This document shows positions 40,494-51,331 of a DNA stretch of 64,000 nt, piece by piece. A model generated the notes under the pieces. The model did no database searches, was not told the DNA's origin, and was given only the letters and a program-made list of their open reading frames with translations. Source of the stretch: Sugiyamaella lignohabitans (lineage: Eukaryota; Ascomycota; Dipodascomycetes; Dipodascales; Trichomonascaceae); contig NC_031673.1 of the NCBI RefSeq assembly GCF_001640025.1, positions 1,302,001 to 1,366,000 of the forward strand, in the 5' to 3' direction. The translations under genes and the position numbers were made by a program. Position 1 is the stretch's first letter, and the number at the start of each line of letters is the position of its first letter.

Positions 40494-42104
40494 TTATTTA
40501 ACCAAGTTTCTAAATCTAAAGTGAACAATGTCGCTGAAACCTTGCCTGATGCTGTGCATGTTCTCAGCCACGATTTCTTTTGTGGGGCGCTCGAAAATAA
40601 GATCGATTTCTTCCAGTGTCTTACCTTTTGTTTCGGGCATAAAAAACAATTGGTAAAACCATCCCACAACGGCAATAGCTCCGTAGAAACCAAGAGTTAA
40701 TCCGATCTTACCCATTGCCTCTTGCATTCTTGAAAAGTTAAAGGTGACAATGAAACTCCACAAGAATAAAGTTGCACTACTAGTAGTCATGCCATAACTA
40801 CGGAGATAGGTAGGGTATGATTCACTAGGAATAACCCAGGTAAGAGTAGCATAAGAACCGAAGAAAAAGAAGTACATGATCATACCCGTGAAATAGACAC
40901 CCTCAACAGCAACAAGGTTTGATGCGGGAACGACGTAACTGACACCGACAAGTAACAGGCCAATGAAGAAACCAGGGAGAGTGAAATTGGCCCAGAATCT
41001 ACGTCCAGCTCTGTCCATGTACAAAATAGCAGGGATGGTACCAAGAAGCAGAGCACCACCACCGACCAAAGACATAAGAATACTTTGTTTATCGTTGAAA
41101 CCGATTTGGTTAATAAGGATAGACAGGTAGTAGAGAAGTCCATTAACACCAGTCATTTGACCCAGCATGATCATAATGTTGGCATATACCAAGGCACGTC
41201 TACATCTAGGGACTCTAAAGAAATCAAGCCAAACAAACTTCTTTTCGTGATGATCTTGATTCTTCTCTTCGATGGCAGCTCTACGGGTCTCCAAAAATTC
41301 AAGGTTGGCCTCAGTTGAAGAACCTCGAAGATTCTTCCACACTCTATAAGCATCTAACTCACGGCCTTTATGAATAAGCCATCTAGGAGTCTCTGACAAA
41401 ACGAGCATTCCAAACACCATCACGGTAGAAAACACCAGCGATGATCCAAGCATATATCTCCAATTGCCTTTGACATCAACAAAAATGGCACCTACACAAT
41501 AACCAAATACCTCACCAAGGGCAATATTAAACTGATACAAAGAAACAACTCGGCCGCGAACAGCTGATGGAACACACTCGGCAACGTACATAGGTACAGT
41601 ACCACCCTCGAGACCAAGACCCATACCAAGGACAAATCTTCCAGCAATCATCATGCCATAACTAATAGCACCTGCTTCCAGAGCAGCACCAATGGTGTAG
41701 AAAAGACAGGCCCATAGAATAGACTTTCTTCTGCCAAAGTACTCGTTACTGGGTGAAAGGATCAAACAGCCCAATACAGCTCCCAGAGGCATCATGGAGC
41801 TAACAAGAGAATCCTGATCTGAATCCATGTGTAGCGTTTTGGGCATGTAAAGGTTTGCACCACTGATGAGAGACTGATCCAAACCAGACAGTAGACCACC
41901 CATAGAAGCAAATAGAGCAATTACAAAGGTAGCATGCTTCTGACTTCTGAACTTGACCTTTGGAATATGAAATCCTGGCTCATTTGGATGTTCAGCAAGT
42001 TGTTGGTCAAGATCGGCGATAATAGTATCGACCTCACCACCGTAGTCATCATTGAGCTTGCTTTTGTCATAAAAAATTTCAACTTTCTTCTCGTCGTCAG
42101 CCAT
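40494..42104 (-). CDS. MFS sugar porter
   Basis: 536 codons from ATG at 42104. About 12 membrane helices after a hydrophilic 57-residue N-terminus. Sugar-porter signatures are present: GGLLSGLDQSLISG in helix 1, NEYFGRRKSILWA (loop 2-3), GRFVLGMGLGLEGGTVPMYVAECVPSAVRGR, SETPRWLIHKGRELDA at the end of helix 6, GQMTGVNGLLYYLSILI in helix 7 (the usual QxxGxNxxxYY), MDRAGRRFW, and PETKGKTLEEID at the C-terminus. It is a plasma-membrane proton symporter or facilitator for a hexose, polyol or related sugar; the substrate cannot be read from sequence. The promoter contains GC-box motifs that resemble Mig1 sites (42260-42272 and 42351-42356). Confidence 0.92.
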   Translation of the reverse strand: MADDEKKVEIFYDKSKLNDDYGGEVDTIIADLDQQLAEHPNEPGFHIPKVKFRSQKHATFVIALFASMGGLLSGLDQSLISGANLYMPKTLHMDSDQDSLVSSMMPLGAVLGCLILSPSNEYFGRRKSILWACLFYTIGAALEAGAISYGMMIAGRFVLGMGLGLEGGTVPMYVAECVPSAVRGRVVSLYQFNIALGEVFGYCVGAIFVDVKGNWRYMLGSSLVFSTVMVFGMLVLSETPRWLIHKGRELDAYRVWKNLRGSSTEANLEFLETRRAAIEEKNQDHHEKKFVWLDFFRVPRCRRALVYANIMIMLGQMTGVNGLLYYLSILINQIGFNDKQSILMSLVGGGALLLGTIPAILYMDRAGRRFWANFTLPGFFIGLLLVGVSYVVPASNLVAVEGVYFTGMIMYFFFFGSYATLTWVIPSESYPTYLRSYGMTTSSATLFLWSFIVTFNFSRMQEAMGKIGLTLGFYGAIAVVGWFYQLFFMPETKGKTLEEIDLIFERPTKEIVAENMHSIRQGFSDIVHFRFRNLVK

Positions 42105-43380
42105 CTTTGATATGAGATCTGTTAAAAGAAGATAAACAGGAAGATAGTTGACACGACATGATCCTCCACTTTTATAATCATCCGTAGATCAACAATAAGC
42201 TTTTCCGTGATCTGTATAGGCCGTCGAACGTAAAACATACTTCCAAAGACTGGTTTCAACCCCACAGTGGGGAGAAAGTCCCCCGCTAACAGTCATTTGA
42301 AAAGAAAACCCCCTGGATCATCACAACTTTCTCCCTGTATGTCGCCTTATGCGGGGTACGATGGACAACTTTCGGCAACTATTCAAAAACGCGATCATCA
42401 AACTGGGAAATCCAAAGTTTTACCCCCAAAATGATAAACCTAAACATAACCAAATGCAACTGATCACCTTTACATATTGCTAACACATTGAAGGTCTTTT
42501 ACAGTTTTAAAAAACACAACAATCACCATAGATCTGTTATTTCCGCATTGGGCGGAACCTGCATATGAGAGACAGGCATATAACTGAACCAAGTTAGCGT
42601 CAAGTTAGAAATTTATCCGAAAAGATTCCCTATACAGATAAGCGGCCGGTTTTGTCCCAACCGTATGCCGTGTTTTTTGCCAATCAATACACCCGTTAAT
42701 ATTTAAAGTTTACCCACTTCTAACTTGTTTGCATCGTTTAATGAGCAACAACTTTGTTTTACGGTTGAGTTTTTTAGATTATTTCTTGCATGGAATACAT
42801 CGTTTTGGTATATACGAGCATACTCAGTTTGAATAATCTTTTAAATAAAACGGATAAAACCGTGAACCCGCTTAAGAAAACAGTTATCGTCTCGATGACC
42901 CGCCGCAGCTCTATCTGTCTTGAAAGTGGGGGTTGACATTAATTATGCAATGTACGTCATCACATACTGCATCACAACTACAACCCCCAAAGTTTTAATG
43001 TCTCAAAGCACTTAAGAAAGCTGCATTGATTTCAAATTCGTCTACTGAGTTACAGGAATGATTGTTCGTTGGGTTGCAGATGGTCCTCACTGGTCTGTCA
43101 GAATCTGCATTTCTCTGTGAGCACTGTCCTGTGATTGATAAGCCATTCTTTTGTTTTTTCTTGTTGTGTTCATGCGAAGTGCGGGGTAAGCTCAATTAAG
43201 GTACGAACTTTTGAGATACGGTTTAAAATTCTATTTAAAATAGCATGAATATAGGAGAAGTATGAGATCCGATTATGAGACAGTTAGAAATATCTAGAAA
43301 GAATCAGAAACGTAGACAAATTTAGAAGAAAAAGTGATAGCGGCAATCAAACAAAAGAGAAATCTTGCAGGTGCCATAGC
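42105..43380. other. Intergenic region
   Basis: 1.28 kb holding the sugar porter promoter with GC boxes and the 3' flank of the SDR gene. The 66-codon frame at 42995-43195 lacks protein-like features. Confidence 0.5.
42260..42272. promoter_or_regulatory. Perfect CCCCAC-A-GTGGGG inverted repeat, Mig1-like
   Basis: It lies about 156 bp upstream of the sugar porter ATG. GTGGGG on both strands fits the Mig1 core (G/C)(C/T)GGGG. Further GC boxes (CCCCCGC just downstream; GCGGGG near 42352) cluster here. Glucose repression is an inference. Confidence 0.4.
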
Positions 43381-44190
43381 CTAGAACCATTGATTAGTAT
43401 CTCCGTTTTGAGATAGCATATATCCACTATGATACGGTTTTAAAGATTTAATAACTTTTAATTGCTTTTGAACAGAATCTTCTACAGTTAGGGGCTTGCC
43501 GTCCCAGTCTGGGTTAGAAGGTCTCCACTGATCAATAAACCCTGCCAAAACTTTACGTTGTTCCTCAGAAGGTGGGACAGCCTTTGTTTTTGACGTATCC
43601 ACTAGTCCGGGGGATAAACCAATGACAATAAAGTTTTCTTTGGCAAGCTCAACTGCGTATTTAGTTACTGCCAAGTTTAAAGCTGCTTTAGCCATGCTGT
43701 AAGCTGGGATGTATGCAAATCCTGTTTTTAGCGAAAAGCCCCCTAAGCCCATTGCTGAACTGATGTCAATGATTTTCTTTTGTTGTCCCTTTCTAAGTAA
43801 AGGCAAGAAAGCATTGTTAGTGAACACTGCTGCTACAACGTTTTGCTCATAGTTTTCTCTAAGTTCAGCTGCGACTTCTTCTGGAGGCATATCGGGGTCA
43901 GCGAGCGATCTACCTGAACCTATGTTTCCACCTGCATTTGCAATTAGCACGTCCAAAGAGCCACCAGTAATTTTAGAAACTTCTTCCGCAGCCTTGTACA
44001 ATTGAACGCTGGAAGTAGAGTCAGCTTCTAAAATATGGACATTCTTTCTTGCACTCAATGGCTCCAAGTGAGTGATGCTCTTAAGGTTACGAACTAGGGC
44101 AAAAACTTCATTGGAACGGTCATCACTAAGTTGGCGAACGAATTCAAGGCCAATTCCTCGACTGGCACCAGTAACAACGTAAGAGGGCAT
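43381..44190 (-). CDS. Short-chain dehydrogenase/reductase
   Basis: 269 codons from ATG at 44190. Classical SDR layout: nucleotide-binding TGASRGIG (7-14), LIANAGG (83-88; NAG motif), Ser at ISSAMG (about 144), and Tyr164/Lys168 in AYSMAK, then LSPGLVDTS. Length is normal for the family. The N-terminus begins directly with the first beta strand (MPSYVVTGASRG), supporting this start. Closest in style to fungal carbonyl reductases of the sniffer/C-factor type; the substrate and the choice of NADH or NADPH are unknown. It is followed on the same strand, 720 bp upstream, by another oxidoreductase (44911-45990). Confidence 0.92.
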   Translation of the reverse strand: MPSYVVTGASRGIGLEFVRQLSDDRSNEVFALVRNLKSITHLEPLSARKNVHILEADSTSSVQLYKAAEEVSKITGGSLDVLIANAGGNIGSGRSLADPDMPPEEVAAELRENYEQNVVAAVFTNNAFLPLLRKGQQKKIIDISSAMGLGGFSLKTGFAYIPAYSMAKAALNLAVTKYAVELAKENFIVIGLSPGLVDTSKTKAVPPSEEQRKVLAGFIDQWRPSNPDWDGKPLTVEDSVQKQLKVIKSLKPYHSGYMLSQNGDTNQWF

Positions 44191-44910
44191 TTTTTTTTCT
44201 CGGTCTAATAAATAGTCAATATAAGAGTCTTCACTCTCGAGTGAGTATATGCCTATTTATATAAGGATTAGGATTCCTTTAAACCCCTGGAGATAAGGAC
44301 CAGCTACATGATAAGACGATATTTTTCTTTTAAATCGGCAATTACACCATTACTAATCATCCTTCCCCTCTTACGTTGGCAAGTCTATGACGAAAGTAGC
44401 ATGTCATGTTCTTAAACCGACCTAACCCATTTAACATCAGTTGAGGTTGAAGCCGCAGATGACTGCAGATCAACATGAAGGGAGATAAAGGAATCCCCCA
44501 GTGCCAGGAGCTCCTCCGTCAATGCTGGCAAATGGTCTCATCGGATTAACAGTTTGTGGTAAGTATGACTAAATCATTTTTTAGGACCGTATTGATTAGA
44601 AAATGGCCAATCGTTGATAGAATATAAGTTACATATCTGATATTCGCTGGATGCCTAGATAGGTTCGGGTAAATTGATATGCGTCGTTATTAAGCAAAGA
44701 AGAATGCGAAATGTACTCTCTTAACCCCGGCAGGATGAATTACAAAGGCGAAAGCGCTAGGATTTGTGCATATCAAGTGGGAAATGACTGGTACAAGCAG
44801 ATGCATAATATATGACACATACGACATTTATCCACGGCGATAATTAAATATAGAAATTGCACAAACTGTAAAGGACTATTATCAAAAACTAAAATTAAAG
44901 AAGAGAGAAT
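44191..44910. other. Intergenic region
   Basis: 720 bp between two minus-strand oxidoreductase genes. SDR promoter; no other feature seen. Confidence 0.5.
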
Positions 44911-45990
44911 TTATTCCATTTTCAAAACAATCTTACCATGGCTCTTCATACTATTCAGTTTATCCCAACCCTTTTCCCAATCATCCCAGTCGTAAACACT
45001 ATCAATGAGGATTTTGATATCTTTAGTCTCAAATATCTCTTCGGCTCTCGTTTTCCAGTCGTCAGTTGTCGGTGCCATTCCTAGACTGTAGTTAAGGCCA
45101 TAATATTTGCCAAATAGAATTTTACTGGCCATAAACGGCAACCGAGTCAGGTACGAAAGTGCAGATCCACCGTCGTACTTAGACTGTGATTCAAGGTCTC
45201 CATTCAAAGCAATAAATGCAGACCCTTTGCTAGCAGGCAAGAGAATATCTCGAAACCGGTCAACAACCTCATGTCCACCAATGCAATCAATAACCAAAGA
45301 ACACTTTTGTCCATCCAACTTGGTATTGATAGTGTCGACGATTTCTTGGGGAAGATTATTTGTGCTACGATAGTCGATAATAAAATCGGCACCGAGCTCT
45401 CTAACAAGTGATTCACTCGACTTTGAACAAGTGGCTATCACTGTTGGTATACTGAACCACTTCTTTGCCAACTGAATTGCAAACATACCAACAGCCGTGG
45501 CCCCACCAAGCACCAAGACTGAAGACTTTTCTTGCTTCAACAAATCAAGGTTGGCAACTTCAAATGCACGGAATGCTGTTCCATAACAGAGAGGAAAGGC
45601 GGCTGCCTGCTCGTAGGAAAAGCTTTTTGGAACCTTTAAAATCGCTTTTTCTTGGTCCAGGTCAATAACCAAATGGCTTGCTACACTTCCTGGCCCCACA
45701 AGCCGCAGTACCATGCCACATATTCTGTCATTGACCTGCCAGTCTTTAACATTTTCCCCTACTTTAATTACTTCGCCAGCGAAATCTTTACCGATTCCTT
45801 TCTCCTTTCGGATAAGCCCTAATAGAGGGATGTGTGTCAATTTGATATCAACAGGGTTTAAAGCCGCTGCATGGACTTTGACAAGCAGACAGTTCTTACC
45901 GAGTTTGGTGGGAAGCGTTTGTGTAGTAAAGCGAGGACGTCCCGCACTCTTAAATGTCAATGCCTTAATAGAACGGACCTCAGCTGACAT
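44911..45990 (-). CDS. YIM1-like zinc-free MDR oxidoreductase
   Basis: 359 codons from ATG at 45990. Medium-chain reductase fold: a GroES-like domain with VHAAALNPVDIKLTH and GKDFAGEVIKVGENV, then a Rossmann domain with VLVLGGATAVGMFAIQLAKKWF. The Cys ligands of the structural and catalytic zinc sites are absent, as in quinone oxidoreductases. The C-terminus (IDSVYDWDDWEKGWDKLNSMKSHGKIVLKME) matches the Yim1 group, where S. cerevisiae Yim1 is a lipid-droplet/mitochondria-associated protein of unclear activity. It probably reduces quinones or enones with NADPH. Orthology to YIM1 is likely but not proven, because the family is large in yeasts. Confidence 0.85.
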   Translation of the reverse strand: MSAEVRSIKALTFKSAGRPRFTTQTLPTKLGKNCLLVKVHAAALNPVDIKLTHIPLLGLIRKEKGIGKDFAGEVIKVGENVKDWQVNDRICGMVLRLVGPGSVASHLVIDLDQEKAILKVPKSFSYEQAAAFPLCYGTAFRAFEVANLDLLKQEKSSVLVLGGATAVGMFAIQLAKKWFSIPTVIATCSKSSESLVRELGADFIIDYRSTNNLPQEIVDTINTKLDGQKCSLVIDCIGGHEVVDRFRDILLPASKGSAFIALNGDLESQSKYDGGSALSYLTRLPFMASKILFGKYYGLNYSLGMAPTTDDWKTRAEEIFETKDIKILIDSVYDWDDWEKGWDKLNSMKSHGKIVLKME

Positions 45991-46733
45991 CTTGAAGAGG
46001 TCCTCGATTTAAGCTAAGGTATACATTCATAGTTGTTTCTCACCTGACAGTCTCTAATATATAGTTTCCTCTTCATGACCCGTTCATATGAACGAACCCC
46101 CTTGATTCCAGCTTGGCGTGCCGTCGGTGTTGAAATATTCCCCATGTGCGTGAGTTCGGATTATAAATCTCTCCGAATCGGCCCGATGTATCACGTGAGA
46201 ATATTATGTTGTATGCTCAGTGATACTAGTTTTCCAAAAGAGCCCCCGTCTTCCATACGGAAACAAGATATATATATATATATATATGATGGCTGTGATT
46301 TGCCTTGACAGGAAATCATAGACGATTCGAGGAATAAAATAAAATACCAATCCGATATATCCACAATCTACTGCTTTTGAAAACAAAGAACAAGTAATTC
46401 CAGCATCAAACGTATCGAAGTCCAGCAAAATATACAACATGAAATGGGCAGACGATTTGCAACAAAGTTTAGAGTAAGAATGTATAAATTCAACTAGAGA
46501 CAGGTGACACTTGCAACGCGAACAAATAAGAGGCATCTATGTACAACTTATATTCAATGTACAACATTTAAATAGAAGATAGATAACGCAAATAATTGTG
46601 TCTAGTCAATAACTAGAGCCACAAATTTAACGCAGGAAAATCATTCAAACTTTATATATAATGTAAAAAAGCTTTTTAATTATATATATATATAACACAA
46701 GATCATGACAATTTTTTTTGGCTAATTGATTGC
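45991..46733. other. Intergenic region with TA microsatellites
   Basis: 743 bp. Contains (TA)n runs at 46268-46287 and 46681-46694, the promoter of the YIM1-like gene and the 3' flank of the eS8 gene. No gene was seen. Confidence 0.55.
46268..46287. repeat. (TA)n microsatellite
   Basis: About ten uninterrupted TA units in the intergenic region. Confidence 0.85.
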
Positions 46734-47327
46734 TTATTTCTTGGAAGTGATCTTTCTCAAGTAGAAAGCAAGCTCCTCACCCTCAAGAATGTAACCGTCA
46801 ACACGACCAGATTGACCAGGTCTAGAAGAAACGGCAGCGTAGAGACGACCAGCACCGAATTGGGTCTCAAGAGAGTGGGCAATCTTGGCTTGACCAGCAC
46901 GAGCAGCAACCTTCTTGGTCTTCTTGGCATCCTCCTCAGCGGCAGCAGCCTTGTTCTTCTTACCGAGGGTAACACCGTAGTGAGACTCGTACCATTGACG
47001 GAAAGGAGTGGCATCAATTTGGACAACAGCAGACTTGGTAAGAGTGTTGGTACGGACAAGCTCGTTGTTGGAAGGGTGGAAAGCGACCGAGATGATACGG
47101 GTCTTTCTGGTAGTACCCTCAGAACCCCAAGAGAAGTTACCAGACTCAATACGCAAAGCACGGAACTTCTTGTTACCACCACGGGTACGGACGGTGTGGA
47201 TTCTCTTAGCACCAATCTTGGTCATAGCGGGTTGACGTCCCAATTCGAACTTCCGCTTCTTTCTGTAAGAGGCACGCTTGGCACCTGTGTGCGAACGCTT
47301 GTGGCGTGAATCACGAGAGATACCCAT
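46734..47327 (-). CDS. RPS8: 40S ribosomal protein eS8
   Basis: 197 codons from ATG at 47327 ([34 protein letters not shown]). The whole sequence follows eS8: [72 protein letters not shown], and the C-terminal [30 protein letters not shown]. The length equals the yeast protein (about 200). Codon use is strongly biased, as expected for a ribosomal protein. The leader probably carries an intron (47330-47840). Confidence 0.97.
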   Translation of the reverse strand: MGISRDSRHKRSHTGAKRASYRKKRKFELGRQPAMTKIGAKRIHTVRTRGGNKKFRALRIESGNFSWGSEGTTRKTRIISVAFHPSNNELVRTNTLTKSAVVQIDATPFRQWYESHYGVTLGKKNKAAAAEEDAKKTKKVAARAGQAKIAHSLETQFGAGRLYAAVSSRPGQSGRVDGYILEGEELAFYLRKITSKK

Positions 47328-47329
47328 TT

Positions 47330-47840
47330 CTGTTATTATAGTTAGTAACCAGTTGAAGGATATACAAGGTGATTTTGATTATGATGGAAAGTTTCAGTTA
47401 TGCGATAGTAGGCTTGAACAAATGAACAAATTGAAAATTTAGAGATTCGTTATCGAAGAAACGTTGTAAGAAGTAAAATAATTCGAAATATAAATGATTT
47501 GCTTAGATTTGCTTCTCAAAATAAAAAATGAGAAAACAGAATACTAAGCGTCGAAAATTTTTTCATTTCCTAATCTTTGTCGTAATAATAGTGGACATGA
47601 TCAAGCCCGTTGTATCATCCTAATACTCTCTCTGACATTGAAACATATCAACAGTTGCTACAATGTTTAAGTAATACCTATGAAGTTTCGGTTTCGATCT
47701 TGGTTGACAGTTGGAACTCGGTTACCATTTCAATCATTTGTATTAAATCAATAATATTTATCTTTCCATTCCGTTTGTTTCATTCATACCATCTATTTCG
47801 CAATGTCCTGAGTCTTCTTCATCATGTCGTGAGAACTTAC
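47330..47840 (-). other. Probable 5'UTR intron of RPS8
   Basis: TACTAAC (47347-47341) followed by TATAATAACAG ends two bases before the ATG; the best donor is GTAAGT at 47840-47835. The resulting intron is 511 nt, a typical size for yeast ribosomal-protein introns. The 90-codon plus-strand frame at 47610-47882 lies mostly within it and is probably meaningless. Confidence 0.5.
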
Positions 47841-48307
47841 TCTATTGTATGGATTATTGTCGAACTACTCAATCGTTGTTAGAGAGAGGGAATCTTAAAA
47901 CACCAAATGTGAATTTCTTAGATTGTGTGTATGATTCGAGGCAGGCTGTGAGTTTCTGAGTCTGAATTTTCCATTTCTTAGCAAATGTGACCTAATATTT
48001 CCTAATTAGGAAATACATCATCTACTTTACATGTACCACTCAACTTAGCTCCCAACTCTCTCTGGTTTTGGGTACGCACTCAGTACTAGCGACAGCGCGG
48101 CTCCTTTGGCCTTCTGCGTCACAGAAGACGTATTACTGTATAGTGAGTGATAGCGTGCAAACAACTATACAGGATGCAGGGCGGTCCCTGCAGTCATAGT
48201 CCACTAAGACAACTTTAGTTTGAAGTAGTTAATATACAAGCAAGCCTACAGCTGCAAAGCTAGACAGAAGACTTAAAGTAAAATAAAATGCGTATAATTA
48301 AACTATT
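47841..48307. other. Intergenic region (RPS8 promoter)
   Basis: 467 bp between the putative first exon of RPS8 and the TUL1 stop. No specific motif was identified with confidence. Confidence 0.4.
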
Positions 48308-51300
48308 TTAAATAGGTGGCAGTGGGTTACGACAGACAGGACATTGAAGTCTGGTGCGCATCCACTGTTCCATGCATTCGGTGTGGAAAATATGTCGACA
48401 AGGAGTTACCATGTATCGACGGCGGGCCAGCATGTTTGCAGGTGTAAGTGCATTGTGGATTTGGTCTTGAGGGAATATGAGAAGCTGTACCGGATTCATA
48501 CAGATGGCACAGTCCATAGTAGTCGTATGATGAGGTTGGTGTCCATGTGATCCATGCAGTAGTGATTCTGTGGATTTTGCAGATGTATCTGATTTGTTAT
48601 CTTCAAGGGAATCAACATTGAGCGCAATCGCATTCTCTTGAGAGTCGACTTGAAAATTGAACCCTGTCTCGAGATCCTCCTCAGTGATAATCGGGTGGTA
48701 ATCGTACAGCGCAGGAAGCATACCCGATGGGAGGAAGAATCGAGGTCCAAAAGTGGATTGAGTGAAAAGAATAAGAATCTGAATCCAAAGCCAGCCAGCA
48801 ATAACTGATGCCAGAACAGGGTCATATCGATGACTAATAACATTATTGGTATCTAGACAGAGATAGAGAATGGGAAGAAGACGAATGATACTTGTGGAGA
48901 AGATGTACTGCCAAAGAAACGATTTTCTTGATCCACGCATTATGTTTCGATAGATCTGAGGAACCCAGAAGGAAAACAGCACTGACATACTCAAATACTC
49001 GTATCCTGTACGAAGTGGTGCTGGCCATGATGAGGTTGTGATGGATATAATAACAAATGCCAGCATGGTGAAATAGAATCTTGAGTATATAACGCCTACA
49101 ATTTGCCTCTCATCAGGTTCAATAATAGGTGGCCGTGGAGTCGTTGTAGTGGGAAGTATAGGGCCCCGAGTGGTAGAATCATTTGTGCTGGCGCTTGTTG
49201 TACTAGAATTGGAAATATCACTTGCCGCGTTCGAACCGGTGGTACTTATAGCGTTACCAGCTCGACCTGTCGCTGATGCTCCGGCAGGGGTAGGAGTGTC
49301 CACACTACCAATTGTGCCATCGGCTCGAGCTACAAATCTGCCTCCTTCTCCTACTGCCTCTTGAGCACGAGCATCAGCGATTTCCTCCAGCATCTGAGAC
49401 TTGTATATCAAAACCATGTATCGAATTTCAAACAAAGATGTCAAAGCAAAGGATACGAACGCAACAGCCATGAAAGGTAGGGCTATGGGGTCAAGGAATG
49501 TAGACACAAGCGCAACTAGGCAAATGGCCCCATCCAGAACGGCCATGAGACCAATAGTATAGAAACTCACTCTGGAAATGGTTGATGGGGTGTTTGTATC
49601 TTTCATTTGTAACGCAGTGAAGACTGTTTGTACTAATAATAAAACAATTCCTGCCATAATAGCCCGTCTAATACGAATAAAGTACAACTCTTGCTTCTCA
49701 CCTTCAAGATTGTCTACAGTCATGGCGATACCACAATCTGGAGAGTAAAGCACAGCACTAACTTTCAATTTTGGTACGTCGGCATGTGGTCGTCCTAACG
49801 GGTTGATTAGCTCATCTTCAACGTCTCTGAGTTGTTCTTTTGTTAGCCCTGAAGAGTGGACGTGTCCGTAAATGATATATTCACATTTCTCTGCTTGTAA
49901 CTCGGCCTCTTCGAGAATTCCATAATATGGATCATTCGATCTACGGTTCAACATTCTGCTCATACGACAAAGTGTTTTAGCCTTAACATCGGCAAATAGT
50001 GATTTATCAAGCAAGAAATGTGGAAGTGCATAATCACCTGCAAATTTGAGAGATGAGGTTGTAGCCACAAAGTTACCACCATCTTTAATGCGTACTCCCT
50101 GCATTCTAATTTCGTTAGAATTGTCATCATTCTCATCTACCATAGTGAGGTCTATCGTGAGCCATGATATTGAAGAGTTTGCCGCACCTTGGCAATATCC
50201 ATTTTGATTTCTACGCGTACGATTTTTGGCCTTCACTGACGCTGAGTTTTGCGATTTGCTAAAAGCCATAGATCCTCGCTCTTTGATAGAGATCCGCAGC
50301 TTGCCAAAATCCTCTGTCCTATTTCCTGGCTTAACTGGGACCCCATCTATATAGTATTGGTTAGGATCTAGACCGCCAGGACCGGAACCAGCACCACTAA
50401 GTGGTCTTCCATAGATATCGTAGTTAACATGACCGTTCAGAGAGGAATTAGCCCTTTCTGGAGGATCAAGAGATGGTATAGGCATCTCAATAGGTACTAA
50501 ATCAACATCCATTCTCTTCCAGTCACCATTCAGGCTTGCTGAAATGTTAGTGAAATAAGTGAGACCAGAATCTGAGTCACTCAAGCTAGAGGGCTTTCTA
50601 GGTTTATCGGACGGGAAGAAAAAATCCGAGATATATGGGAATGCGTTTCGTTTGCTCAAGGAATTAGAGGCAGAGTCTCTTCTCTCTTTGGGTTTACTAG
50701 GAGAATCAGGTCGAAGTTTACTCTTCGTCGCCTTTTCATCAGCTTTGACAAGCTTTTCTCTCTGCCGATCCTTGTCTGATGGCTTTTCATCCTTTTTACT
50801 GTCACTGTCGGATGAGCCATCAGCTTTCAAAAGCTCAAGACGCTCTTTTTCCTTTTCAGACTCAAGCTTGTCCTCAGGACCCTTGGAGTCCGCACCATTG
50901 CCGTTATCTACAATGTCCGTCTGCTTGATCCACTGCTCGCTTATATCATCAAGATCTGATTGCGACAGCTCTCCAAAATCATTGTTTTCTAGATGCTCTT
51001 CCTGTTTGAGATCTAACAGCGCTAGATCTATTTGTTTGTAGTCACCCTCTAAATTCCATATTAGACCGGCCTTATCAGATATAATCTTAGGGATAATGGA
51101 TCCTGGTCGCATTTGCTCGCCTGGATAAGAAACATTGAGTCCAGTTAGTCTGCCATATCCAGATTCCCAACTTGATGCTTGACAGATTTCTAAGCTCTGA
51201 TTATGCCTTTCAAAGTAATACTCTAACTGGGCTCGTTCTTGTGGAGATATTAGCTTTGGAGGATTTCCCGCTGGAGTCAGCGTCATAAAAAATATGAGAA

Positions 51301-51331
51301 GAATCAGGAATGTACCACGGCTCATCTGCAT
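48308..51331 (-). CDS. TUL1: Golgi transmembrane RING E3 ubiquitin ligase (Tul1/Dsc1)
   Basis: 1007 codons from ATG at 51331; the frame continues upstream but only with GTG. A signal peptide (MQMSRGTFLILLIFFMTLTPAG) is followed by a long luminal region with the conserved SGYGRLTGLNVSYPG and a charged low-complexity insert (about 130-230). Near residue 540-620 a run of membrane helices begins, with a Ser/Thr/Ala-rich loop at about 670-740. The C-terminus (941-1003) is a RING-H2 domain: CAICMNP, then CRHIFHTECMEQWMRTRLQCPVC. Tul1/Dsc1 is the ligase of the Dsc complex, which ubiquitinates Golgi, endosomal and vacuolar membrane proteins and in some fungi activates SREBP. Length slightly exceeds S. 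cerevisiae Tul1 because of the low-complexity inserts. Confidence 0.94.
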   Translation of the reverse strand: MQMSRGTFLILLIFFMTLTPAGNPPKLISPQERAQLEYYFERHNQSLEICQASSWESGYGRLTGLNVSYPGEQMRPGSIIPKIISDKAGLIWNLEGDYKQIDLALLDLKQEEHLENNDFGELSQSDLDDISEQWIKQTDIVDNGNGADSKGPEDKLESEKEKERLELLKADGSSDSDSKKDEKPSDKDRQREKLVKADEKATKSKLRPDSPSKPKERRDSASNSLSKRNAFPYISDFFFPSDKPRKPSSLSDSDSGLTYFTNISASLNGDWKRMDVDLVPIEMPIPSLDPPERANSSLNGHVNYDIYGRPLSGAGSGPGGLDPNQYYIDGVPVKPGNRTEDFGKLRISIKERGSMAFSKSQNSASVKAKNRTRRNQNGYCQGAANSSISWLTIDLTMVDENDDNSNEIRMQGVRIKDGGNFVATTSSLKFAGDYALPHFLLDKSLFADVKAKTLCRMSRMLNRRSNDPYYGILEEAELQAEKCEYIIYGHVHSSGLTKEQLRDVEDELINPLGRPHADVPKLKVSAVLYSPDCGIAMTVDNLEGEKQELYFIRIRRAIMAGIVLLLVQTVFTALQMKDTNTPSTISRVSFYTIGLMAVLDGAICLVALVSTFLDPIALPFMAVAFVSFALTSLFEIRYMVLIYKSQMLEEIADARAQEAVGEGGRFVARADGTIGSVDTPTPAGASATGRAGNAISTTGSNAASDISNSSTTSASTNDSTTRGPILPTTTTPRPPIIEPDERQIVGVIYSRFYFTMLAFVIISITTSSWPAPLRTGYEYLSMSVLFSFWVPQIYRNIMRGSRKSFLWQYIFSTSIIRLLPILYLCLDTNNVISHRYDPVLASVIAGWLWIQILILFTQSTFGPRFFLPSGMLPALYDYHPIITEEDLETGFNFQVDSQENAIALNVDSLEDNKSDTSAKSTESLLHGSHGHQPHHTTTMDCAICMNPVQLLIFPQDQIHNALTPANMLARRRYMVTPCRHIFHTECMEQWMRTRLQCPVCRNPLPPI

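Noticed and set aside
46812..47309. 165-codon plus-strand frame opposite RPS8
   Set aside because: It is the antisense shadow of a highly biased ribosomal protein gene.
47610..47882. 90-codon plus-strand frame
   Set aside because: It lies opposite the probable 5'UTR intron of RPS8 and is rich in residues expected from AT-rich non-coding DNA.
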